From Apostichopus japonicus (Eukaryota; Echinodermata; Holothuroidea; Aspidochirotida; Stichopodidae), in NCBI RefSeq assembly GCF_037975245.1, contig NC_092569.1:23917168-23981167 (forward strand): 64,000 bases of DNA, read 5' to 3'. The position numbers and the translations under genes are program-made. Under the pieces are notes generated by a model. The model worked only from the letters and a program-made list of their open reading frames with translations, made no database searches and was not told the origin of the DNA. Below are positions 33,230 to 42,857 of the stretch, piece after piece; position 1 is the first letter of the stretch; each line of letters starts with the position of its first letter.

Positions 33230-35150
33230 TCAACAACAGAATGTTAAAGCACTCATAACATCATGACATTTCAGAAGAGTGATATTATGTCATATTTGGT
33301 AACATCGATACGACAAAAATATCACAGATTCACTCATCTGCAGTCCGGAGAGCAATACTCAATACTCGATAAATTGCTTAGGTGATAATATTAAAGTAGA
33401 GTACTAAATACATCACAGGTCTTATTTTCAGCAAAGATATTTGTATCATTCGATAAGGTCTAGGCTACTTAGCTAAGTAATATCAAGTATGAGCTCAACC
33501 CAAGCAAGCATCTTTAAGTTATGCCAATTGTTCAGTTATTTGTCGTGGGCCCCTACTGGCATGGGCCATAAAAAATGATTGCATCCATGTCATTGTTTCA
33601 GCTTGAGGGATTCAAGACAATGATAACTGATAAGGAACATTTGAAGCAAAATATAGAAACATTAATGGAAAAATATCAAATACTGAGATTGTATTGAAAG
33701 AGTTGCTCCATTTGTCAAGAATATGTATCAGTTGTCAAACTCGTATCTTGGACCCAAAGCTGATAGGTTTCATTGATACCTACAGATTCCTGAAGTCCGA
33801 GAACATGTTTTCCCTGAATTAACAACCATGTACCATATTCTGAGGTCTTCAGTAAAATGAAGATAATAGAGAGCAGACTAGCAAGCAGATTGACACATGA
33901 AAATTTGAACCTCAGGATTCAGCTGGCAACAGAGCATGAACTAGTGTGAAAGTTGAACAAGGAAGATATTATTTGAGAATATGCAGACAGTGATAAATTG
34001 AAATGTCTCTTGTTTCCAAAGTAGAGTAAGTAGACTAGATTTCCATATACTCAGCTTGTAACAATGTAACATTGCATCATATAAATGGATCAAACTGCAT
34101 ATCGTGTAGCCTATAATACATATAGGCATATAGGGGGAAGTGGGGGCAGGTTGTCACATACCACCTACTTCCACCCATGGATTTGCATATTGAACAATAT
34201 ATTTTTGGAAATTGGAATAGACATTCTATATCCATATCCATAACTTCAAACATGTTATAATAACCTTAATAATAATAAAACGTTTTTATATAGGGCATTC
34301 CGTCCAAGACCACAATGCTGCAATGCACTGCACACAGAAAAAATATAATTATACAAAACATTACCCATATTGCAAATATAAATGCTAATTCAGAGTTGAT
34401 TTTTTAAATTTTTTTTTAATAATTGAATAAATTTTGCAATAATCAAAAGTTCAATTTCCTCTCAAATGTTACCTAAATCTTCCAAAAACATCTATACCCA
34501 CCCATATCACATACGAGCAATCAGCCCAATGATTTAATTTGATTTCTGGACAATCAAGGGAAGTCAACAGTCTTGAATATAATTTCAAAATTAGGCCCTA
34601 TATCCCCTCCACTAAGGGGCCCATGATACTGTACCAATTTCCCTTTGTTGAACACAGACACTTGTTTGTACCAAATGAAGTGCTTCACAGCCATAATTTA
34701 TGCAATCTACCGTCAATACACAGCCTGTCTCGTTATCATCTGAGCACTTGATTGTGTTCATCCATGATCATATCTGGCAGTCTGGGTTATCTGTGGTACA
34801 GGGTCTTTCACAGGGTCCATCCTGATCCTTATTCTACTGAACTTAACTGAACTCTGAGGGGATTCTAGCAGGCAATTTCTAGAATTGTTCAATTTGTTTA
34901 AGCATGATAGGCCTCATGCCATACCGGTGTATGTGACAAGGATTTTTCTCCCTGAAAATACAACCCCCCCCCCCCCCCAGATTTACTGAAATTGCTTTGA
35001 TACTTGATTGAGACTCTATTTTATAAGGAACTGCTTGATTTCAGAGAATATGCTGACCACAAATTCAACTTTTCCTGCCAAGAATTAGAAAAGTGATTTA
35101 AATCAGTGATTTAAAAAAAACCACTGATTTAAATCAGCATGATTTAAAAT
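33230..35150. other. Transposon 2 intronic sequence, no gene seen
   Basis: No convincing exons. A short palindrome, GATTTAAATCAGTGATTTAA against CACTGATTTAAATC, lies at 35096-35133. A C-run lies at 34963-34978. Confidence 0.4.
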
Positions 35151-35159
35151 CACACAACC

Positions 35160-35720
35160 CTCTGCTAGTAAGTCTTAACAAGGTCCTAAATTTACATATA
35201 GATTTAGCATTTCAAACATGTGGTGGTAGTTGGTTTCAGAGTTTAGCAGCTGCTGAAAAATGAACTCTCACCGTAAGTAATGGTGCTGACATTTGTACAA
35301 TAAGTGTTGTAGCAGCATTTGACCTGAGAATATGTACCGGTTCATTGATATTGAGAAGTTTACATAGATAGTATGGAGCAAGTTTATTTAATATTTTGTA
35401 GGTCAAAAGCATTAACTTACACATGATATGCTTCTTCACTTGTAACCAGTGGAGATTTACAAGGATGGGGGTTATGTGTTCACACTTCCTAGATAAGGTA
35501 ACCAACCTGGCAGCTCGTACAACGCTGGAGCTTATTTGGCAGTCCATAAATGAGTCTGTTGCAAGAGTCAAGATGTGAAGAGACAAATGCGTGCACTAGC
35601 CTTTTGGTGCTACCACAGTCTGAGTATGTACGGATGCGCCCTATTTTCCTCAGACTGTATGATGCAAGACGACAAACGTTAATGTCTAATGAAGGTGTTT
35701 ATTTTTCACTACCATACATC
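35160..35720 (-). mobile_element. CR1-like LINE C-terminal fragment
   Basis: Minus-strand translation shows SVVRAARLVTLSRKCEHITP, then LHWLQVKKHIMCKLMLLTYK and NEPVHILRSN. This is the classic C-terminal segment of CR1/L2 LINE reverse transcriptases (ARLV, HITP-L--LHWLPV, I--K-LLLTYK). Only the 3' end is present, and it lies inside transposon 2. Confidence 0.82.
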
Positions 35721-35877
35721 TGAATGGTTATACCCCCTTACCAAGACATATTTTGCATCCACCCCTGCCTCAGACTTTGCTCGTAGTCCATTTTGAAGAC
35801 CCAGCACATACCTGGGTGATGATCACTTGAATAGTGAATTACAGATTGAATTGTTACTAATGTACCTTAACAGGCAC

Positions 35878-36028
35878 CCTCGTCCTTCTCCATGGATGTA
35901 TCTATGACAGTGGGATGCTTCATCTTCAAAGTGCAGCGGATTATGGCATCTCCATACTTGGAAAGCCCTTCACCAAGCAACTGTGCCATTGTCGTCTTTC
36001 CTTCAAGTCGCTTTAATTCAAGTAGTAT
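35878..36028 (-). CDS. Transposon 2 SAMD3-like exon
   Basis: The acceptor is TTAACCATAG and the donor GTGCCTG. It encodes ILLELKRLEGKTTMAQLLGE, then GLSKYGDAIIRCTLKMKHPT. It corresponds loosely to transposon 1 exon 25019-25193 (LQREFQRIT, MAKDIRRVML). Confidence 0.5.
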
Positions 36029-36078
36029 CTATGGTTAAATGAGATCAATTAGATATTATACAGTACATATGGTAAATT

Positions 36079-36141
36079 CACCTGAGAAGTTAAGAGATCG
36101 CTTAGGACTAACACATATTCGGGATTATGTTCAGAGACGTA
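36079..36141 (+). mobile_element. LINE fragment, left part (interrupted by the foldback element)
   Basis: Read on the plus strand, it encodes KLRDRLGLTHIRDYVQRR up to 36141. The frame resumes without loss at 40273 once one GTA is discounted. See the right part at 40273-40483. Confidence 0.7.
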
Positions 36142-36299
36142 TAGACCGGCAGCCCAGAGCACTTTGATCAAACGAACGAGGTACCAATATCTGAGTATTG
36201 GAACATTTGTGGAGAAACCCAGTATATCCAAAAGTGGACGTCTGCCGTGGTCGCTCTGCTGCATGTGGCCCATGGGGCCGGTTAAAGGGGTCCAAAAAA

Positions 36300-37040
36300 T
36301 GCATCTGATCAAACGAACGAGGTACCACTTGAAACCAATGTCAACTTAATGCATGAATGCCACATAGTACTGAATGGCCCATGACAGACAAATTTTCTGC
36401 TGCAAAGGGCCCGCCAGACGCCCCAAAAGGGCCCCTAAAAATGCATCTGATCAAACGAACGAGGTACCACTTGAAACCAATGTCAACTTAATGCATGAAT
36501 GCCACAAAGTAATGAATGGCCCATGCCATACAAATTTTCTGCTGCTAAGGGCCCGCCAGACGCCCCCAAATATGGCCCAAATGCCCATTATCGTAGCATT
36601 GACCCAGATTAAATATGCAAGGTACCACTCAAAACCGGTTTGGAATGTTCGGGTTGACCTTACAGACTATGGAAATAATCATGCCAGACAAATTTTCTGC
36701 TACAAAGGGCCCGCCAGACGCCCCAAAAGGGCCCCTTAAAATGAATTTGATCAAACGAACGAGGTACCACTTGAAACCAATGTCAACTTAATGCATGAAT
36801 GCCACAAAGTACTGAATGGCCCATGCCAGACAAATTTTCTGCTGCTAAGGGCCCTCCAGACGCCCCTAAATATGGCCCAAATGCCCATTATCGTAGCATT
36901 GACCCAGATTAAATATGCAAGGTACTACTCAAAACCGGTTTAGAATGTTCGGGTTGATCTTACAGACTATGCAAATAATCATGCCAGACAAATTTTCTGC
37001 TACAAAGGGGCCAACAAACACACTAAAAAAAAGGGCCCCC
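36300..37040. repeat. Composite A/B tandem repeats in the left foldback arm
   Basis: A units at about 36306, 36448 and 36748; B units at about 36594 and 36894. An A+B pair spans about 300 bp. Long open frames through the arm are a by-product of the repeats. Confidence 0.8.
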
Positions 37041-37920
37041 AAATGGGCTATGATCAATCATAGTTGGTACCACAAAAAAACCAATATCAAATGCAAAGGT
37101 ACTTTCCACAGATTAAAGAACTGCCAATGCAAGACAAATTTTCTTCTGCATAGGTCCCACCAGATAGAAAGAATAGGTTGCCCAATGCGGCCCTATATGG
37201 GCCTAATGGATTGTATATTGATGCAGAATATATGTGCCTTGTGACATGACATTTGTAACATTCCACAGAGTAAAGAAATGCCAATGCAATACAAATTTTC
37301 TTCTGCAAAAGGCCCTCCACATGTAAAAGAAATATGCAGTTTAAATAGTTAAGATGCCACAAGAAACCAATCTATAACAATCAAGAACATCCTGAATTAT
37401 TCAAATTCCTTCCCGCTACATAGGCCAATGGAATAATGAGATTAGTATACTAGTAGGTGTATCAATTACTGAACATTTCATTGAGCAAAACAAAAATGAC
37501 GCGAACTCAGTCTTTGAGGGAGATCCTGACAGTTATAATGCATTCTCAAATCCATTCTTGTTCCTTTTATCTATTCTTTTTCCTTTTATCCAGTCAGTAC
37601 TTTGTATCGTGAGCAGTGTTTAACTTGACAGTTACTTTGTTTCGCTGGAAACACTGGAGCAGATTAAAATCAGTTTATGTATTGTAAATAAGAAACCAAA
37701 AATCATTTTGTATCTTAAAACACTGTGTTTACGTTAGCATTGTAAATCTACAAAGTTTAAAATCTTGAGAAAGAACGCTCAAGTGTCATCTTAAGACATA
37801 CATGTAGTCGAACAAAAGAGATTGTTTTGTTTCTTAAGCTCAGACAAAGAAACAATTATCAAACAATGGTGAAAATGCTTGATAACTTGTACTTAACGAT
37901 AAAGGTTTGGGTTGAAAGTA

Positions 37921-38013
37921 ATGCTTCAATTATGTATCTTTTAAAAACCATATTGGACAGTTTCAAGTTGAAACTGTCCAATATGGTTTTTAAAAGATAC
38001 ATAATTGAAGCAT
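37921..38013. repeat. Perfect palindrome, 46-bp arms, 1-bp spacer
   Basis: ATGCTTCAATTATGTATCTT at the left is mirrored exactly by its complement at the right, centred on G37967. No mismatch was found in 46 bp, and pairing stops sharply outside. It would form a cruciform or RNA hairpin. Confidence 0.95.
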
Positions 38014-38569
38014 AGAAATGTATATGTACCTTTATGCTGGGTACACTCTTTAAAGGACTTAAAATGCTAAGATTGAACAAACAAATACTGATATCACCAC
38101 GTATGACTCCATTCCCTGATACAAAATATAAAATGAGTAATTGGCGTATATTACTCCATCTTGGTCTTTTAGAACTTCCATCATTACACTAATTCAATTC
38201 GAATAGCTTGTAACAAGTCCAACAAATAGATGTGGCATCCATTTTTCAGAAATATGAATGCTAGATGAGGGTTTTTGTTTTCATCTATGAAGGGATCTTT
38301 TACCTTTGAAGAAAGTCATCTTGCTAGTTTAAAATGTACTAAAATCATAATTGGCAAAGATAGTAACAAAAGATCATTATGTGATTACTCTGAACATGAC
38401 ACATGTTAGGTTCGAAGTATAAGAACTGAGAATTCATGTCTCTTGACAGTGATTAAACACTGGAGTGTGTGCATTGTAAAAAGACACTGCATTTGCCATT
38501 CAGACAGATCTCTAAGTTTATGAAAATTAAGTATTCCCATGAACTTGATTCTAAAAAGACAATGGAAGC

Positions 38570-38800
38570 TCAAATCAATGTTTCATTGTCGGAGTCATCA
38601 CTCCAAGATGGTTCAGTACTTGAATCATCGCCATCAAACTCGGAAGCCACGTCTGGTCGGCTACTTTGAAAATCTTCGCTCAGTTCCCCCTCTTGGAATA
38701 GATGATCTGGGAGAGCCGGTCCCTCAAACCAGTCAGGGCTGTAGCACCCATTCTTGCTCTTCCAACCGTAGTTCTGTGGATCCAAGCCAGGCAAGACTCT
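38570..38800 (-). CDS. Acidic unrecognised exon inside the foldback element
   Basis: It encodes LPGLDPQNYGWKSKNGCYSP, then DWFEGPALPDHLFQEGELSE and an acidic C-terminus (SEFDGDDSSTEPSWSDDSDN). There is no ATG; a stop lies just upstream, so if real it is an internal exon. Similar W-x-GP-LP plus acidic patterns occur in transposon-derived proteins, but I cannot name the family. Confidence 0.4.
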   Translation of the reverse strand, partial: RVLPGLDPQNYGWKSKNGCYSPDWFEGPALPDHLFQEGELSEDFQSSRPDVASEFDGDDSSTEPSWSDDSDNETLI

Positions 38801-39199
38801 TCCTCAGAGTGTTAGAATTATAATGTGGGGAACTGTAATTTTTGCCCAGGCCAGCAAATCCCAAAATATTTAGAGGCTTAGGTGAAAGTGTTATCTTTAC
38901 TTTGCTTAGAGCAGCGAATAGCTAAATAAGATAAAACACTGGTCTTGTGTACAGTAACTCCAATTTATGCTGGAAACAATATAATCATGAGCTTGAAATG
39001 TCATGTTACAAGGCACATATATCCAATTCTTTAGACCCATATATAGGGCCACATTGGGCCACCTATTCTTTCTATCTGGTGGGACCTATGCAGAAGAAAA
39101 TTTGTCTTGCATTGGCAGTTCTTTACTCTGCGGAAAGTACCTTTGCATTTAATATTGTTTTTGTGTGGATCCAAACCGGTTTTGAGTGGTATCTTGCAT

Positions 39200-40272
39200 A
39201 TTTAATCTGGGTCAATGCTACGATAATGGGCATTTTGGGCCATATTTGGGGGCGTCTGGCGGGCCCTTAGCAGTAGAAAATTTGTCTGGCATAGGCCATT
39301 CAGTACTTTGTGGCATTCATGCATTAAGTTGACATTGGTTTCAAGTGGTACCTCGTTCGTTTGATCAAATGCATTTTTATGGGCCCTTTTGGGGCGTCTG
39401 GCGGGCCCTTTGTAGCAGAAAATTTGTCTGGCATGATTATTTCCATAGTCTGTAAGATCAACCCGAACATTCCAAACCGATTTTGAGTGGTACCTTGCAT
39501 ATTTAATCTGGGTCAATGCTACGCTAATGGGCATTTGGGCCATATTTGGGGGCGTCTGGCGGGCCCTTAGCAGTAGAAAATTTGTCTGGCATGGGCCATT
39601 CAGTACTTTGTGGCATTCATGCATTAAGTTGACATTGGTTTCAAGTGGTACGGCGTTCGTTTGATCAAATTCATTTTAAGGGGCCCTTTTGGGGCGTCTG
39701 GCGGGCCCTTTGTAGCAGAAAATTTGTCTGGCATGATTATTTCCATAGTCTGTATGGTCAACCCGAACATTCCAAACCGGTTTTGAGTGGTACCTTGCAT
39801 ATTTAATCTGGGTCAATGCTACGATAATGGGCATTTGGGCCATATTTGGGGGCGTCTGGCGGGCCCTTAGCAGCAGAAAATTTGTCTGGCATGGGCCATT
39901 CATTACTTTGTGGCATTCATGCATTAAGTTGACATTGGTTTCAAGTGGTACCTCGTTCGTTTGATCAGATGCATTTTTAGGGGCCCTTTTGGGGCGTCTG
40001 GCGGGCCCTTTGCAGCAGAAAATTTGTCTGTCATGGGCCATTCAGTACTATGTGGCATTCATGCATTAAGTTGACATTGGTTTCAAGTGGTACCTCGTTC
40101 GTTTGATCAGATGCATTTTTGGCCCCCTTTAACCGGCCCCATGGGCCACATGCAGCAGAGCGACCACGGCAGACGTCCACTTTTGGATATACTGGGTTTT
40201 TCCACAAATGTTCCAATACTCAGATATTGGTACCTCGTTCGTTTGATCAAAGTGCTCTGGGCTGCCGGTCTA
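39200..40272. repeat. Composite A/B tandem repeats in the right foldback arm
   Basis: B units at about 39205, 39505 and 39805; A units at about 39340, 39640, 39950 and 40085, all inverted relative to the left arm. Confidence 0.8.
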
Positions 40273-40483
40273 GTAGATTGAGATGGTTTAGACATGTCGA
40301 AAGGGATGGAAGATGCGAATTGGTAAAGAAGTAGAGAGAGACTACTGTAGCTGGTCAATGTAGGAGCAGTAGGCTCCCCAAGTCTTGGGATGAGGACATG
40401 AGGTTTTGCGGAGTGATCTTGCTGATAAAGGTATAGATCGGGCTCTAGCTCAGAATAAAACAAAATGGTTTCTTTTTAAGGGG
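40273..40483 (+). mobile_element. LINE fragment, right part
   Basis: It encodes RLRWFRHVERDGRCELVKK, then SRRLPKSWDEDMR and, after frame shifts, DLADKGIDRALAQNKTKWFL. This is the well-known C-terminal tail of several LINE polyproteins (LRWFGHV-R, PK-TW-E, A-NR-KWR). It is the continuation of 36079-36141. Confidence 0.78.
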
Positions 40484-40733
40484 GAACATCCCCCCTACAA
40501 ATTCCCAATAGCGGTATCAGCAAAAAAAGTGTGGGAATCCTGCAATCGCGCTGCTTAGCGCAACACTGTCTTGAATTGATTTTTGAAAAACAAAGTCGTG
40601 GTTCGAACAAGTGGTGGGCATAAAGTGAATATATTCAAATGTCCATAACTTTTGAAACCACAAGATTGAATTTTACTTTTACGCAGACTACTGTATAATA
40701 AATAATATCTACAAAGACATACTCATACAGTAC

Positions 40734-40835
40734 CTCTTCATCTTCAAATAGCCAAGGATAGACTTTCTTAACCACTTCGCTAGTAGCATCCTCTTCCACA
40801 ATTAAACGACGTCTATCTGCCAATGTGATAGACAT
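40734..40835 (-). CDS. Transposon 2 SAMD3-like exon (most upstream survivor)
   Basis: It encodes MSITLADRRRLIVEEDATSE, then VVKKVYPWLFEDEE before GTACTG. A start at ATG 40835 or an acceptor at 40817 (TTGGCAG) are both possible. It resembles the transposon 1 exon at 21259 (DDVACALVETFPHL) only in pattern. Confidence 0.5.
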
Positions 40836-40999
40836 ACAACTTTTGTTATTTGTTCACATCCCTAATGTTCATGTGCATATTTTGTACAGCATGTGGGTAA
40901 ACATGTACGGTACGATACCAGTCACAATTCAACTATTTAATCACATCCCATTACTAAAATGTACAGTAGAAATGGAAGTGAAATTACTATGCAGTGATA

Positions 41000-42610
41000 C
41001 AGAAGCCTGAATGCATTTGATACCTGTATGGAAAAGAAACATGTGCAAACATTAATCAATCCGCTATGGTAGCTACATTTTCATTTGTCAAGTGTACAAT
41101 GATAACCAAATACATTTATGTTTGAAATTGTAGTATTTCCAAAAAGTTGAATGAAACACCCCGTAAAAGATGTCCAATTTTATTTCCAATGGAATTAGGG
41201 TTTGCCTAGGGGGATCAACTGCGGTTCACGGTACCACAGGTAAAGCGAGGAATATTCCATCTTGAAAAAAGCCTAGTCCAAGGCTATATGACTCCCTACA
41301 AACAGCTACAACAAATTAAACACCCACCCACCTTTGTTCTGAATCGGAACTGTTTTGTACAAACTTAAAAAATAGCAGAAAAAACTGTCGCTAGAATATA
41401 TAACAAATTTTAGCCAAAAATTCCGGACAAGTCAGTGCAATTGTCCAGAAATATTCCCCCTCTATATTACTGACAACTAGGCCTATAAATTGATATGACA
41501 CAGCTGTGGCAGCAATAGGCTGTTAGATTGCTCCAAGGTCCCCAATGTTTATTTTGGAAGGGGGAGTGTATTCTCCTGTGAATTGTTAACGGGATTGTTG
41601 GATAGGATGGTCAGTGGACAAACTGGTAATAAAAGATTGGCGTCATGTTCAGTTGATGTTTCGTATGAAACATAGGCCTAGCCTCTGTATTTTATAAAAA
41701 CTATTTACTGTAGGGCTAGGCCTGGGGGGGGGGGGCTATAGGGCCCTAGGAATAATCAGCTTATTTAGTGTAACAGTTTCGCACGCAACTACACAATCCC
41801 ATACACACTATTCTAGTTAATTCGTTATCTAAGGGTGACCCTAATTGGAGGCTAATCCTTAACTCAAACCTAATCTAGGTATAAATAATATGGCCTAGGC
41901 CTAGGACCTAAGCCTAGGCTATGTCCCCCCTGAAAGTGCAGGAGAAACACTGCTGTGAATTTATCCCCCTAAAATATTTCAAGAATAATATAGCCAAGGT
42001 CCTATCCCCCTAAGGCTAAAGTTTCTAATACAGATTATAAATATTAAGTTTAATTTAGGTTTGTTATTTTGTAAAGAAATTATCCATTGCAAACATGAGA
42101 AACGCGTGAATACCGGGGCCACCATGATACTGTAAATATACGGAGGCCTACTGTTACGATAAACTGTGCTGTACAACTACTACAACTACAAGGCAGCTTA
42201 ACGTCATTAGGTTTAACGTTAGGCAATTCGCCTATAGCTACTGCATGATAGGCCTATCCTAGGACCTAGATCTTAGCTTGTTCGTACACAAGTTGGAATA
42301 ATCGAAAATACACACTTTATGGTCTAATATACTATATACTTTTTAAGTGACTAACAAACGACACTGGCCAAAGGCCCAAAGAAAACTGGTCTAATATACT
42401 AACCTTGCAATGGTTACTGACAATATCACTGGATGATAATATTTTTTTGATTTTTCGTACCGTAACCGTCTGGCTGCTAACTCCCTGCTGTACGTTCCTT
42501 GCTCGTCGTGTACGTATGTGTACAATGTACTATAGTTCAGTGCAGTACGCTAGGCCGTACCGTGGCGCTACAATTGTTAATATTTTCCCGCGCTTTTTCA
42601 TATGACGAAT
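41000..42610. other. Transposon 2 right region, no gene seen
   Basis: The transposase should be encoded here, given the orientation, but no open frame or zinc-finger pattern is visible on either strand. A G-run lies at 41724-41735. Confidence 0.45.
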
Positions 42611-42857
42611 ATATCAACCTGATTGACTAGTGAGTTTCGTCCCAGTGCTGACATTTATTGTAGGACCAGATTAAAATAGAACTGTGACCATTATGTTCTG
42701 GTCAGGCGACCTTTTGGGTTAGTCGTGAAGGCATCTCTACCAAGATTATGGCGGGATAATCGTTGACTAACGTAAACCAGTCGATATGACTAGACTTTAG
42801 CCTCGCTTGACTAGATTGTGTTTAGAGTGTTGCCCCAAGGACTTAATGTTGTTGTGC

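Larger units (their letters stand above)
36142..40272. mobile_element. Foldback-type element with GTA target duplication
   Basis: The ends are inverted: TAGACCGGCAGCCCAGAGCA at the left and its complement at the right. GTA flanks both sides (36139-36141, 40273-40275). The arms are about 1.1 kb (36142-37260) and 1.28 kb (38990-40272), and contain alternating tandem subunits. Subunit A has GATCAAACGAACGAGGTACC and AACTTAATGCATGAATGCCA. Subunit B has GTAGCATTGACCCAGATTAA. A GCCAGACAAATTTTCTGCT block ends each. The right arm has one more B unit than the left. The 1.7-kb centre holds a perfect palindrome and an acidic open frame. No transposase is seen. Confidence 0.85.
28411..42829 (-). mobile_element. 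CACTA/EnSpm-like DNA transposon 2 (14.4 kb, degenerate)
   Basis: The left TIR 28411-28434 (CACTGTAAACATAATCTAGT then CAAG) and the reverse-complemented right TIR 42806-42829 (CACTCTAAACACAATCTAGT then CAAG) match at 22 of 24 bases. TT flanks both ends. The subterminal zones are packed with TAGTCA/TGACTA words. The coding remnants lie on the minus strand and resemble only the second gene of transposon 1; no zinc-finger transposase is found. LINEs and a foldback element have inserted. The element would need a transposase from elsewhere. Confidence 0.82.

Noticed and set aside
36374-40041. Several 100-140-codon frames in the foldback arms (KGPARRPKRAP words)
   Set aside because: They are readings of the A/B tandem units, present in mirror image in both arms, with no start context or domain.
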